Counted from the stretch's first letter, positions 52,554-64,000 are shown. The stretch: DNA of 64,000 nt from Lumbricus terrestris (GCA_949752735.1 OX457047.1:8136855-8200854), one strand, 5' to 3'. Numbers and translations are program-made. The notes: generated by a model from the letters alone, not told the origin.

Positions 52554-53809
52554 AAGGTGGTGCCAGGACATTCTTAGTCAAGATAATGTTAGATTAGGAA
52601 TGGCAAAAGTGTTGTTCTTCGTGCTGTAAACGGCAATTATGTGACTGATCTGGAAAAAATCTTTTACATGTACCTCCGACGTGCAGGCCTGCTTCACCCT
52701 TCCGACGTCTTGTAGTCACATTTCCAACACATTTGAACTACATACTTGCCAGGTTTGATAGGGACCATTAACAGAAATTTCAACGAAATTCAATTGCCAT
52801 ACATTAGAACCACAAAAAGTGACATGGCCTTTAATAAGTTATAATGAGTATAATAGTAGATGCGTCATTGCCCTAGCAATGTTACAGACTGGGGTCCGTT
52901 GGACCCCATGTGTGCTAAATGTACCCGGGTGTTTTTCTCAGTTGGTTCCCGTTGAATCAAGGACGTAACAGTCTTCCAACTTAGCCGTAGAAGTAGGGGG
53001 ATGAATTGTTGAGGAATTATAATTGTTTCAGATTTCTACTATTTATGAAAATGTAGCTATTCATTAATTCACACACTAAACCACTCTATATGTAATCGGA
53101 TTTTTTATATAGCGGGTGTCTATGGCCTCGACCCTGAGGGTGAGATCATTCACCACCGCTTGCCCGTTTGAATGGACGCCACGCCATTTAGGTCCCCGTG
53201 GACGGACCAGAGCGGGATTATTCCCATAGGGTGAGCTCCTTGCTCGTGTATAGGCATTTCAACAACAGATCAATACAAAGATTATTCTACTTCACTGTGT
53301 TTTATTATTGCGAATTTAAGTTGATTTTTGTCAATAAACTAATTGAATCGAATTGTATTGAATTGAATCATAATCGTTGATGTGCAATAATCATGTTTAG
53401 GAAATTAAATCCTATTTCTGTTTAGTAACAATTTTTTGTCGACACAACTATTTATTGCCTCAGAAATCTACGATTTGAAGGTGTTCTTTCGTCGAAGAGT
53501 TTTATTGTCGAAATTAATTCGCGGATAGGTACACTTTTGACAATCAAAGATTGCTGAGCGAACGTTGATGAGAAAAATAGATTTCTGATAAATTGATGAC
53601 AGAATTTAAACGGTAAAACGTGACGTCTCTCAAAATGAGGAAATAAACTAATGGTGGAATTTAGATATAAGCGGAGAAAAATAATCCGAGTGGTTCAGCC
53701 ACCTTCTAGGAAGAATTTAATAAACCCGAATTATTTGTGAAGGCTTTACTGCTGCCTTATCACCTTCCGGAGAGCGGCTATGCCTGCATTTTTTAAGTAT
53801 ATAAAATCC
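52554..53809. other. no recognised gene
   Basis: 53100-53230 looks like a repeat fragment (TATATAGCGGGTGTC...GGTGAGATCATTCACC) but I cannot name it. The rest is AT-rich. Confidence 0.4.
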
Positions 53810-53890
53810 TACTTCTTAGCTGTGGCTGGGCTGGGTGCGCCTCTGAATAGATTTCTTGAGGAGGCGTTATATAAATTCTCGAAATCAATG
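53810..53890 (+). mobile_element. L2-like 3' tail module
   Basis: CTGGGTGCGCCTCTGAATAG...GAGGAGGCGTTATATAAATT. Compare 27485 and 55510. Confidence 0.65.
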
Positions 53891-54324
53891 AATAAGACAC
53901 CTTTAAATAGCTATTAATTTCATTTCATATTCTTCTGTCTCGCTTCTGTCGCTGATAAGAAAGTCAGGTTCTATGGCTCTATTGAGCGATTTTAATATTA
54001 CCCATTCTTTAAAGTGATAGCACATTAAAGAAATGGCGAGTTTTCAATGAATCGAAATGAACATTTTCCTACCGAAATATCAATTAAAGGTTTTTGAAAG
54101 GCTGAAGTCACCATTGACGAAATTGAAAATTAAAATTCGACTAGACGTCTCTGTAGAGTTTAAACGAGTTGATGATGTGCTCGTGATGAAACATAGTGTA
54201 AGCTTTGCTGTTGCAACAACATGTCGCTTAGAACTGAATAATAATCTACAAGCAATGCTCCTGTGACACCTTTAATTTACTATCCAGAACCGTTATAACC
54301 TTTTTACGCAATGCGTTTGTAGTT
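53891..54324. other. no recognised gene
   Basis: Has two ACACCTTTAA words (53896 and 54266) and a 69-codon open frame without a domain. Confidence 0.45.
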
Positions 54325-54530
54325 GCAACTCCGCCACTGGTTGCACTCTGCCAGGGCTAGTCCCAAGCCTGGATAAAGGAGGAGGGCGTCGCTAATGGTC
54401 TTTGTTAATACACAGTGACGTTAAACTGCAAATTCCATCGCCTCTGGTTGCACTCTGTCAGTGGTCAGTGCCAAACCCGATTGCAGACAAAGGCGGAGGG
54501 TGACACTAATGATCATTGTTGCCAAACAGT
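54325..54530 (+). repeat. tandem dimer of the RTE-3'-tail-like repeat
   Basis: Units 54325-54434 (AACTCCGCCACTGGTTGCAC) and 54441-54530 (diverged, with GCCAAACCCGATTGCAGACA). Confidence 0.72.
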
Positions 54531-54807
54531 ATATGTACGAGTACCTATGATAGAGTTCCTTCAAGATTTCATCTCAGAGGTGCTCCCGTCTACAGCGTGG
54601 ACACTGAATCGGAGTGACACGCCGAAACGCATGTACAACAAAATTGCGAGTAAAAGGTACTTGAAAAACGTTTGTAAATGACGTTATAAATAGAGACGCC
54701 CATACCTTCAGGCAGAGGGCTTTAACAAGGATTATTCACTTTATTGTGACGTTTCATTGGGACTAGGTAATAATATTCAGGATGATCAGACGTAGCACAA
54801 CGTTAGA

Positions 54808-54880
54808 TGGGTGGATCCAGATTTGACGAGGGTTTATGACAACAGAGGCCTATGACAACAGAGGCCGTTGCCCTCGAACA
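54808..54880 (-). mobile_element. mini-SINE, subfamily B, with internal duplication
   Basis: GGATCCAGATTTGACGAGGG, with TATGACAACAGAGGCC present twice in the loop, and GCCCTCGAAC closing the hairpin. Confidence 0.7.
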
Positions 54881-54884
54881 AATT

Positions 54885-55588
54885 TGATCTTGGGGTGCTC
54901 CTAGACTCTGAACTCACCCTTGCATCTCATATAGATCAGGTGTGCCGTAGCTGCTACTACCAACTGCGACAGCTCCAGTCATTGCTCGCTCTCTGACTTC
55001 TAAAGCTGCAGCTTCCCTTGTCCATTCATTTGTGCTGAGCCGTCTCGACTACTGCGACTCCATCTTTGCTGGTCTCCCGCGGGTTCGGATTGAGAGGTTG
55101 GAAATGGTCCACCAGGCTGCCGCGCGACTAATTGGCGGGTTCACCAAGTTCAACCGTGTACCCCAATAAAGTTATTCGTGAGGTCTTGCACTGGCTTCCC
55201 TTCCCACAGCGCATCTCATCAAGGATTGCATCTTTGGTGTGGCGATACTTATCAGGTTGCATGGGTACCCTCTTACCCTCTTATCTGTGTGAGCTTTGCC
55301 TCCCTCTTTCCACTTGCTTAGGCCGCCGCGCACTACGCTCTGCTGTCCATGACTTAATGGTTCCTTTCACTCGCTCTGCAACAATGCAGAGGCGTTCGTT
55401 CTCTGTGGTTGGTCCAACGACCTGGAATGGGTTTCCCTTGACTTTGCGATACCTCCTAAGCTCTTCTCAATTTTACAAACTGTTGAGGACTGTTCGTTTC
55501 GCTTGATCTCGGCCGGTAGCGACTCTGAGTAGGTACCTTGAAGGGGCGCTATATAAATTATGATTGATTGATTGATTGATTGATTGAC

Positions 55589-55632
<44 letters not shown>
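54885..55632 (+). pseudogene. L2-like LINE, RT C-terminal region and 3' tail
   Basis: Frames combine to LGVLLDSELTLASHIDQVCR, SCYYQLRQLQSLLA, RLDYCDSIFAGLPR-like and LAGSPSSTVYPNK-type remains. From 55132 a 124-codon open frame has HWLPFPQRI, CMGTLLPSYLCELCLP, RRALRSAVHDLMVPFTRSAT and RSFSVVGPTTWNGFP. The 3' module is CGGCCGGTAGCGACTCTGAGTAGG...GGGGCGCTATATAAATTATG followed by a GATT tail (55561-55632). Stops and frameshifts upstream make it non-functional. Confidence 0.85.
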
Positions 55633-55639
55633 CAAAATC

Positions 55640-56672
55640 AAACGTCCTAGAACCCCAAAGCAAGAAAAACCACTAGAGCGACGCTGGTGACCTTTGTTAA
55701 GATATGGCGCTGTTAAACATTCATTTACCACTGCAATATAGCCTAGTGATGATTTCGCCATAAATTAGTGTTGCTATGGAAGTTTTGAGATAATTTTTTA
55801 GATAAGAAAAGGCTAAGCGGGTTGACCTTCTCAGAACGTAAAAAATTATTCAAAGCCATAGCCGGAATGCATAGAAGACCTAAATCATATAACTGCTAGT
55901 TTAGCAGTGTCTTCATTTCTAGCGTCATCTGCAACAGTTTTTGAGGTGTATAAGGACGTCATTTTGTTTCCAGTGTGCGTGAGACCCCGAGCGAAAATAA
56001 GTAAGGTTTTGAGGCGAGCGAATGATGTGGAAAGAACGACCAGAGCTAAAAGTGTAATAGCAGGACGGTCGTAAATTTATTTTCAAATATGAAACTTACA
56101 AGTCAAGCAGAGCCGGATAAGTCGTTCAGGTTTCGAGGCGAGAGAATGCCGCGGAAATACCTAAGGACCAGAGTGTGAATTGACGGTCATGGACGGCGTC
56201 CATGCAAGTTTTTCAAGTCTGAATACCAATCTGTCACTAATGAGTCTAGCGTAGCCGAAAAAGTCGGACAACCATTTACTTTTTACACTTCAATCACTTG
56301 GTAAGACTGTCAGAGTGGTTTATGGAACAATCTGATGGAGAAAGTGAAATCCATTCCACAGGGAAGCATACACAGATTTATTGAACTGATAAAGATTCTT
56401 TTGGTAGTTCTGGATCCATTCTGCTGGGCAGAGGAGGAGGAGGAGAAAGAGGATGAGGAGGAAGAGAAAGAGGAGGAGGAGGAGGTGGAGAGAGCGACTC
56501 TAGTAATCTTCTCTATGGCATAACGTCATTAGACATAAATGCCTTCCATTACAATATAACCTACAACTAAATCGCAGTTAAACAGTGGCTCCACAGAAGT
56601 TTTCAGAGAAGATTATGTTAAATTAGGAAAGGCAAACGTATTGGGGCTTTTTGCAAGGTTGAAAAAGCTTGC
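55640..56672. repeat. duplicated ~1-kb segment, copy A (uninterrupted)
   Basis: Begins with AACGTCCTAGAACCCCAAAG and ends GCAAGGTTGAAAA. It is collinear with 58350-58470 plus 59430-60458. It contains GAGGTGTATAAGGACGTCAT, AGAGCCGGATAAGT and a GAG run (56425-56490). Confidence 0.88.
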
Positions 56673-56879
56673 AGCTTACCCGCTTCTATATGAACTTTTG
56701 CTAATGACATATTTCCTTAAACACCTTTAATATGATTCATATACTTTTATAAATAAACAAACCTTGATTTTTCTTTAGGTTAGATATCTACATTCTGCAA
56801 TGTAGTATTTTGTTATAGGAACTGCTGTCGCAATATATAACACATTTGAATAATTAAGCATCATTCTACCTATTAAATT
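56673..56879. other. no recognised feature
   Basis: AT-rich; has AAACACCTTTAATATG near 56720. Confidence 0.5.
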
Positions 56880-56970
56880 CGACACTGCTCGTGCATTGGC
56901 AGTGCTCGTCCCAAGGTAGACGATTGGAGGAGGGCGACAACAATTGTCTTCGATGTCACACTGTGGCGTC
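56880..56970 (+). repeat. RTE-3'-tail-like fragment
   Basis: GGCAGTGCTCGTCCCAAGGT and GGAGGAGGGCGACAACAATT. Confidence 0.55.
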
Positions 56971-57268
56971 AATTCAATTTCAATCGTATTTGTAATACTA
57001 GATCATAATAATATACATCATACTTAGCTAATTGCATTACTACAGAACTTATCTATCCCATGTGTAACAGTGTCAGTACCAAGCATGTAATATGGAGTAA
57101 GACGACTGTACTCATTTTTACTATAACCGTATCATTGTTGATCAGAAAAGCAGTTCAACATGACGTCAACAACGGTCTCTTGTAACAAGTTAGCAAACAG
57201 ATTGTTAATTAACTGTATCATCGACACAGTGTGTTCGACGTCACTGCATCTCTGATATAAGTGTTTAT
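56971..57268. other. no recognised feature
   Basis: AT-rich. CAGTGTCAGTACCAAGCATG near 57068 may be another decayed RTE-tail box. Confidence 0.4.
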
Positions 57269-57440
57269 GGATGGATGGATCCAGATTTGACGAGGGCTTA
57301 TGACAACAGAGGCTGTTGCCGTCGCAAAAATGTGTTTGGCATAATTCGGCTATCAGAGTTTATGGATGTATCCAGATTAATTTTGACGAGGGCTTATGAC
57401 AAAAAAATTGGTTTGCATAATACAGCTCATTAAATCAAAA
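57269..57440 (-). mobile_element. two adjacent mini-SINE copies, subfamily B
   Basis: GGATCCAGATTTGACGAGGG with TATGACAACAGAGGC (57280-57345), then a more decayed copy (57361-57430). Confidence 0.68.
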
Positions 57441-58300
57441 TCAGTGTTTGATCAGTGTTTAATATAATTTTCAGTGTTTATTATTTTACAAAAGTTCCAC
57501 GTCGTCGTATGACATCAGAGTGTTAGTGTTTAATTAACTCAGTGTTTAATTCCGGGGAGATGAATTTCTAGCGTCATTTGTGATAGTTTACCAGGTGTAT
57601 AAGAACATCATAATATTTTCGTTTTCTTGCAACGTCTCTCAACTGTAATGATATCGACTAAACTAAGTCCATACATCAAAGATAATTCCTAGTTTATTAA
57701 CTTGTTTCGGCAACTAAGGCTGTTGCTGAAGCTATGCTGAACTGTTTTGTTGATCAGCATCGAGACTGTGTCATGAGAAGATTAGGTCGGCCTCCTCTGT
57801 TCTACAGACTTTAGATTGGCACCGCGACGTTTAGAATAGTTACTAGATTGTGTAATAATTATTATAAATTTAAGAACAAGAAGAAGACAGAGACAGATGA
57901 TGCTGGACTGGATGATGGAGGACGGTTACCACCAAAGACTCAAGGAGAAGGCACAACGGAGGATAGATTGGCAACATTTTGCATTCGAACCTGCCTAATG
58001 GCAGATAACCTGAAGAAGAACTTTACGCATGCTATAATATCGTTAGATACCTTTACAACAGTTTTATATGATGCAATAAATAAAGAAATTCGTCATTTGT
58101 AGGCTAATGCGATCTCTTTCTTGGACAGATTTTCGACTGGTTGGCAATATTATTGTAGAAGAACGCTATAATAAATCAAGCGCTGTTTTTATCAATGCAA
58201 CTTCTGTTTCAGATATAACAACACGAATTCGACTTGCATTTCTAATAAATAGGACATTTCTCTTTCAACTATAGTTAAATGCAATGTTCAATCCGACCAT
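57441..58300. other. no recognised gene
   Basis: Has CCAGGTGTATAAGAACATCA near 57585 and TTAGATACCTTTACAACAG near 58041. The 84-codon frame at 57848 has no domain. Confidence 0.45.
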
Positions 58301-58352
58301 TGATCAACCGTCCAGTGATCAACCGTCCAGTGATCAACCGTCCAGTGATCAA
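58301..58352. repeat. 17-bp tandem repeat
   Basis: Three and a half copies of GATCAACCGTCCAGT(GA) directly before duplicated segment B. Confidence 0.9.
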
Positions 58353-58484
58353 ACGTCCTAGAACCCAGAGCAGGAAAACCACTAGAGTGACGCTAGTGAC
58401 CTTTGATAAGAAGATATGGCGTTGTTAAACATGCATTTACCACTGCGATATACCGGCCTAGTAGTGATGAGTTCCGTCACATGA

Positions 58485-59425
58485 GGTAACATTGGCACTG
58501 CGGGGCAACTTCGGCACAGGGAACCAGGCTATGTATTATACACAGAGAACCGTGTTAATTCGCATATCTGACCAAACTCTTGAAGTCATCGCTTCGTACC
58601 ACGCATGCAACCCAGAAGTTTTCCTTAGGGGCCGTCCATAAATGCCGTCGCCCAATTGTTGACAATTTTTTACCCCCATCGTCACGCACCAACACAAAAT
58701 TCATATGTCTGACCCTCCCCCCTCTAAGTGAGTGAGGACGGTCCCTTGAATGTCTACTGGATGGTGCAGAACCAGTACCAGTCGCAAGAACCTTGGATGT
58801 TGGCTTGATTGAGATGCTCAGAGAAAATCGCTGTCAGGTTGATTTCAGACATTTAAACATTTAGACATTAAACCACTAGAGCGACGCTAGTGACCTTTGT
58901 TAAGAAGATATGGCGTTGTTAAACATGCAATTACCACTGCGATATAGCCTAGTGATGAGTTCGATACTCTTCAAGAGTATCGACTCGAAAAGTGATGAGG
59001 AGAAAATATGAAAAGAGGGAAGATAATGGATACAGCAGGAAAAACAACGCAGATTGATGAAGTAGACTTGACGAGAGCTGAACCACATGTTGAAAGCGAC
59101 TGATGACGCAGTTTTTTGTTACTAGGTAACACATTTTTGAGGTTTCGGAGGATACAAGCTCAAAACTGTTATAAAATCGGTCTCCTTGGAAGAATTTCTG
59201 ATTTTAAAAAGATTTGGGCTTACCCCAAACCCGGGGTAACTTTGTCCTTTTTTCAAATATTTTTAAAGTATAGAAATAATTATTTCTAAATTTTCAAATT
59301 CTACAGGGTCGTACATGTAGGTACCATCCATAATGCTCATAGTTTAAAAAATCAAGTCTTTTGCTCAACTCGTTTAGGTGTTATCCCACAAAAACCGTCC
59401 AAACTATGCCAATGTTACCCCATTT
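58485..59425. mobile_element. TIR-bounded insertion within copy B
   Basis: GGTAACATTGGCA near 58490 is repeated inverted (TGCCAATGTTACC) near 59410. Copy A lacks this DNA and serves as an empty site. Subterminal GGGGCAAC and CGGGGTAAC words occur. No ORF. A palindrome CGATACTCTTCAAGAGTATCG lies near 58960-58981. Confidence 0.55.
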
Positions 59426-60093
59426 TACGGTTCGCCATAAAATAGTGGTGCTATGACAGTTTTGAGATAATTTCTTAAATTAGAAAAAGGCTACGCGGGT
59501 TGACCTTCTCATAACGTAAAAAACATTCAAAGCCATATAGAAAATGGAAGAATGGGACAGTAGATAACTGTTAGTTTAACCGTGTCTTTATTTCTAACGT
59601 CATCTGCAACAGTTTTTTAGGTGTATAAGGACGTCATTTTGTTTCCAGTGTGCGTGAGACCCCGAGCGAAAATAGTAAGGTTTTGAGGCGAGGGAATGAT
59701 GGGGAAAGGACGACCAGAGCTAAAAGTGTAATAGCAGGACGGTCATAAATTTATTTTCAAATGTGTAATTTACAAGTCAAACAGAGCCGGATAAGTGGTC
59801 CAGGTTGCGAGGGGAGAGAATGACGCGGAAATACCAGAGGTCAGAGTGTGAATTGACGGTCATGGACGGCGTCCATGCAAGTTTTTCAAGTCTGAACTGT
59901 CACTAATAAGACTAGCGTAGCCGGAAAAGTCGTTCAAGCATTTGCTTTTTACACTTTAATCACTTGGTAAGACTGTCAGAGTGGTCTATGGAGCAATCTG
60001 ATGGAGAAAGTGAAATCCATTCAACAGGGAGGCATACACTGATTTATTGAACTGATAAAGATTCTTTTGATAGTTACAGATCCATTCTGCTGG

Positions 60094-60189
60094 ACAGATG
60101 AGGAGGAGGAGGAGGAGGAGGAGGAGGAGGAGGAGGAGGAGGAGGAGGAGGAGGAGGAGGAGGAGGAGGAGGAGGAGGAGGAGGAGGAG

Positions 60190-60225
<36 letters not shown>

Positions 60226-60284
60226 GTGGACGAGAAGGAGGAGGAGGAGGAGGAGGAGGAGGAGGAGGAGGAGGAGAGAGCGAC
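60094..60284. repeat. (GAG)n microsatellite with GAC interruptions
   Basis: An expanded version of the short GAG run of duplicated segment A (56425-56490). Poly-Glu and poly-Arg frames are artefacts. Confidence 0.97.
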
Positions 60285-60458
60285 TCTAGTAATCTTCTCT
60301 ACGACATAACGTCATTAGACATACAATGTAAATGACTACCATTACAATTTAGCATACAACTGAAGTCGCAATTAAGCAGTGGCTCCACAAAAGTTCTTAG
60401 AGAACATAATGTTAAATTAGGAAAAGCAAACGTATTGATCTTTTTGCAAGGTTGAAAA

Positions 60459-61749
60459 TAATAATTAATCGTCCCATGTTCATGAACTGCGTTACTTGCT
60501 CCAACTTTTCTCCACCCAATCTTATCTTCAGCTTTTGAACTGGCGAGCTTTTTGGACATTTTATTATAAGGATGAACCCTATAATTGCCTCATTCACTGT
60601 CCGCTTCTGCAGTTGACACGACGTCTCTGCTACCACTATTTCACAAGGCAATGCTTAGACACCTTTAAATTGCGTTTTCATCGCACTATATTATGTTCAT
60701 CAGATTGCTGAAACGTCAATTAACTTGCGTTCGATAACGTATATCAAACGTATGCTGAACTTAAAACGCTCGTTCTAACTCTTCAAATGTGGCCAATATA
60801 ATAATACTCATTATCTTGAACTCTGATTGACATCTTGGTATCATCATTCTCAGTTTAGTCATATTTTACATTTCACCGAGTTTGCTTGTGTTGGAATAGG
60901 TGTGTCTGTGGGTAGTCTATAGTGTGTGAGCTTGGCAAAGTCAACAACGTTATAAGACGCTGGTTCTAATCTATCGTTCAATTATAATTGGCTTAAATAG
61001 ATGAGTATTTTGTCGATTAAGGAGAGGGGTCACTAAGCAATTAAATCAGGCAGTGCGCATGCTCTTTGACTCCTGCCAATTGCAATTCTCTCCTCGTTTA
61101 TCCAGGATTGGCAGTGATCTATATAGACCTACGCCCATTAGTAGAAGACAGGTATCGGATAATTGCCGTCTGGACGATAATAATTCTTGTTTTAGAGTAA
61201 CCTGAAATTTGTAAAAAAATGAATTATCACGGAGTAGTGGTCGGTTCAAATAGCACACTTTTGCCCCGTTTAAAAGGTGTGAACAGTCGACCGAAAAGTC
61301 CTGACGTAAGCGTATAATTATTGTCATAATCTTGAATGGTTCTTGCACAGCAATCTGAGACCGATAATCCTATTTATTTAGCGAGACCTTAAAGCTACAA
61401 GATCCTCATCATACCATAATATGCAAGAAAATTTGTCAATATTGGCCAATATCATTTTAAGTTGTTTAAACAGTTTTTGCTGGAATAATGAAGACCTTTA
61501 ATGAAATGCATTTGAACACAAACGCTGATTGTGCTGCTTGTTGTATTTATATAGATTTAGATTAATTCAACTTAAAGGTGTTTAGCGTCAATCATGGACG
61601 AATAATTATTTAACAATAAATAGAGCACAGCATGACTGCGACACTGCATTTAATTTAGGCGAATCACAATGGCTTCTGGACAATGGAGCCAGTGCATCTC
61701 AGGACTTGGTACATACTTCCAGCTGGTATTCTCTGTACCGCAAATTCCA
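60459..61749. other. no recognised gene
   Basis: Contains TTAGACACCTTTAAATTGC at 60657 and AAAGGTGTTTAGCGTC near 61574. No gene was recognised. Confidence 0.5.
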
Positions 61750-62085
61750 CAGGGGCGGATACAGAAATTTTCGAAGGGGGAGCCAAATTTCCAGTGATAT
61801 TTGCCAGAAAAATCTGATGACCCTTTTTTAGTTGTTTGATAGAAATGTTTGGAAAATATACCAATCTTCCCGGCCAAAATGACTGATGACCTTTTTAGTC
61901 ATCAGTCATCTGGTCGACATAATCTCTGCAAGCAATTTACTATGACCTCTCTAGTCGTCGTATCCTACTTTTCTCACCCACTGCATTGATTTAATGCTTG
62001 TAGAAAATAAATGGAGGGCTACGTTCTATGCACTTTTGAAATGGGGCCATGGCCGATTTGGCCCCCTGGATGTCCAAGCCATCGG
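61750..62085. mobile_element. hAT-like repeat related to 20058-20308
   Basis: Left end CAGGGGCGGATACAGAAATT. The internal phrases GATGACC(C)TTTTT, TCAGTCATC and ACTGCATTGATTT are shared with the 20-kb copy. The right end is degenerate. Confidence 0.68.
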
Positions 62086-62108
62086 AGTTTTTTTTTTAGC
62101 CTATAGCA

Positions 62109-63056
62109 GGTTTTTGGGTTTACGGACGTTTGAACGGTGGTCAATTGAACGGACGACACTTGACCGGCGACACTTTAACAGGCGATAATAAATTTATTAG
62201 AACGGCAATAGAACGGGTGACACTTAACCGGAACGTCATATTACCGGGCCGACTAATGAACAATTCACAAGGTTCGGCGTTCAACACTATGCATGTATGC
62301 CTACTTTGAGATCAGCGACCAGGTTAGATGCCACGTGCATGTCTTTTGGCGATTGATTTCGTCCCTGAAGCAGACGTTATAGATGGAAGCGTTTGAACTC
62401 TTAACAGCCTGGCGATATTGAAAACCTCGATGAATAATGATGTCCTTTTTTCAACATACATCGGCTATCTACGCGGTCGCAGACAAAGAGTACGAGAAAA
62501 CAAATACGGATCGGCGATATACCCAGTCTCCCTTTGGAATCAATACACCGCTGGAATGGATGAAATTGCTAGAACAGCAAATTCTGTCGAAGGGTGGCAT
62601 TATGGACTCCAGTCGCTGTTTTTATGTCACCACCCCACCATATGGACCTTTCTGACAGGTCTCAAGAAAGACATTCAAATGTAAAGCGCCAATTTCTTGC
62701 AAGGATCGACCGGGATGCTTCAACCAAGCAGGAAGAAATATAATATCGACAATAAAACGACTGGTTACACATTCAGTCGCCAGCCACGGCAGAGCAGAAA
62801 TTTTAATGTACCGGTACTTAAGCTCGGTTGCCCATTTGTCACACAACTAGACATTGAACTTGGAAGGCTTAGGCCTACATGTCCAATGTTCGATTGCTTT
62901 TAAATTTTACAAACTTTACCGATCAATTGTCCACCGGTCATCTGTCGCCCGTTCAACAGTCTGGCCGTTCAATTGTCTGAGCGGTCATCTAATACACCGT
63001 TCTACTGTCGCACGTTCTTTTGTCGTCCGTTCAAATGTCATGGAACCGGTTTTGGG
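62109..63056 (+). mobile_element. Mutator-like element with repeat-array termini
   Basis: Both ends are arrays of degenerate ~15-bp units of the type GACAnTTGAACGG, direct at the left (62122-62260) and inverted at the right (62918-63043). The interior holds a transposase relic (62350-62780). Long terminal repeats fit Mutator-like elements. Confidence 0.72.
62350..62780 (+). pseudogene. MULE-type transposase C-terminal relic
   Basis: The 62418-62684 frame reads MNNDVLFSTYIGYLRGRR, then SLWNQYTAGMDEIARTANSV, EGWHYGLQSLFLCHHPTIW and TFLTGLKKDIQ. After a frame change, VKRQFLARIDRDAS and TKQEEI follow. The pattern WN.Y......RTNNSVEGWH..F..L....HP..W.F...LK is typical of FLYWCH/MULE transposase C-termini in animals. 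The catalytic region is missing and the frame is broken. Confidence 0.75.
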
Positions 63057-63738
63057 GCAATTAATGTTTGTCTAAATATTCATAAAAGACATCGGGGAAC
63101 ACTACAACACAGCATCAGGCATTATCTAGGTTATTTCAGTCAACAAATCAATCAATCAAACTACAATTCGAATGAGTATGAAGACCAACGATTGCAGTTT
63201 TAAACTCCATATTTTGATCATTGATCAAACCAGCCACCGTCAGATGCCGAGACTAAAAAAGCGTGAAAGCGCTGAACCTCCATTCAAATGGCAGCTCTGC
63301 CTCAACTGTGCACGAAGTTGGCTGCTATTAATTCACATAATTTTATCTTAGCGACGATAAAGGTTCAATCGATGGTCCTGAGCAATTGCGTAAAACAAAA
63401 TGTGCCTAATTATTAGGGATGTCGCCCAACTTTTCTCTCACGACTTGGGATTGGAATTGTCGTCGTTTGGATTTGTACGGATTTAGGTCTCTTTCGAACG
63501 AGCAATAAACACAACATCAACACACTGTTTTTCGCATAAATGTTTTATTTATAGCCATTGAATTCCTCGTTTAAGGGTGTCTAAGTGAGCCTTGGCTATG
63601 ATGGCGATATAACGTGTTTAATACATTTGATACCAAACAGCAGTTAGCAGAATTATTGATATACCGTTTGGCTTTTGTTCAATTTTTAGCGAGACGTGCA
63701 AGCGTTTTCCGGGTGTGTATGGAACCAACTTATTAATT
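63057..63738. other. no recognised gene
   Basis: Contains AAGGGTGTCTAAGTG (63570) and CGGGTGTGTATGG (63710). Nothing else was recognised. Confidence 0.5.
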
Positions 63739-64000
63739 TACACATTAATTTACATCTCCTAATCTCAGCTTTGTTGTTTATTAGTTAAGCTTTAGTTAAG
63801 CTTTAGTTAAGACACGTATCCATATATTATTCATACTGTATAATAATTATTATTTACTATACTATAGCGTCTGTTCTCTCCCCATCTACTCATACCCCAC
63901 CATCTTGCTTAAATTAATCATGGTATATAGGCCCCTACTAAGCGGGACTTGTCCCTTCTGAAGGGCCTGTTGCTCCCTTCTCTATCTAATAAAGTTCTCT
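63739..64000 (+). mobile_element. 3' UTR of the 42.9-45.2-kb LINE family, runs off the window
   Basis: Matches the minus strand of 42990-43270 from the last codons (AATTTACATCTCCTAA) through the TTAGTTAAGCTTTAGTTAAG repeats, GGGACTTGTCCCTTCTGAAG and CTCCCTTCTCTATCT. A heavily 5'-truncated insertion. Confidence 0.88.

Larger units (their letters stand above)
58350..60458. repeat. duplicated segment, copy B (interrupted)
   Basis: Collinear with 55640-56672 at 58350-58470 and 59430-60458, with about 0.95 kb of extra DNA between. The first ~95 bp of the segment also recur inside the extra DNA (58868-58960), so this copy is itself partly re-duplicated. Confidence 0.85.

Noticed and set aside
58301..58352. 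CRISPR-like short repeats
   Set aside because: 17-bp head-to-tail units without spacers in animal DNA; a minisatellite, possibly a decayed transposon end.

Overview
This window is nuclear DNA from an animal. It has one recognisable host coding exon and is otherwise dominated by transposable elements, simple repeats and intron-like or intergenic DNA. There are no bacterial-type operons, rRNA genes, CRISPR arrays or convincing tRNA genes. The element mix (L2-like, RTE-like, jockey/CR1-like and Tx1/L1-like LINEs, tRNA-derived SINEs, Tc1/mariner, hAT, piggyBac-like and Mutator-like DNA transposons, and a Gmr1-type LTR retrotransposon) together with a neuroligin-like exon suggests a bilaterian invertebrate, plausibly marine. 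I cannot fix the phylum from sequence alone.

Layout. 0-4 kb: simple repeats and an RTE-like LINE relic on the minus strand. 4.2-11.5 kb: a nearly intact 7.3-kb LTR retrotransposon with two almost identical LTRs, a tRNA-Leu primer site, gag, and a pol whose integrase lies before the reverse transcriptase. It sits in an ATT microsatellite. 11.6-14.6 kb: a retroelement endonuclease-like fragment and a mariner-like relic built of inverted and tandem repeats. 14.66-15.17 kb (minus): the neuroligin-like exon, with a CpG-rich stretch 2 kb upstream at 17.2-17.6 kb. 16-32 kb: small dispersed repeats, LINE relics, hAT MITEs with 8-bp duplications, a TIR-bounded element with an internal triplication (22.1-23.4 kb), and a solo LTR of the 4.2-kb retrotransposon on the minus strand (26.7-27.3 kb) with a perfect 5-bp duplication.

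32.7-36.1 kb: a 3.35-kb near-perfect palindrome. Each arm is a 5'-truncated mariner carrying a nested RTE-like LINE. 36-46 kb: L2 fragments, a LINE endonuclease relic, a tRNA-derived SINE, and a 649-codon jockey/CR1-like ORF whose 3' UTR recurs at the right edge of the window. 46-51 kb: hAT MITE, long TA and CT microsatellites, a Tx1/L1-like relic. 51.1-52.6 kb: a piggyBac-like TTAA-flanked element filled with a G-rich tandem array. 53-60.5 kb: an L2 LINE and a ~1-kb duplicated segment, one copy of which is interrupted. 61.7-63.1 kb: a hAT-like repeat and a Mutator-like element with repeat-array ends.

The strongest candidates for something under-described are: (1) the Gmr1-type element with an in-frame UAG between gag and the zinc knuckle/pol; (2) a very short (~90-145 bp) retroposon family with a covarying hairpin and direct target-site-duplication evidence; (3) the mariner/LINE palindrome; (4) the piggyBac-like element carrying a strand-asymmetric G-rich satellite; (5) SINEs that appear to share the 3' tail of local L2 LINEs. 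All homology calls come from reading motifs and no database was searched.
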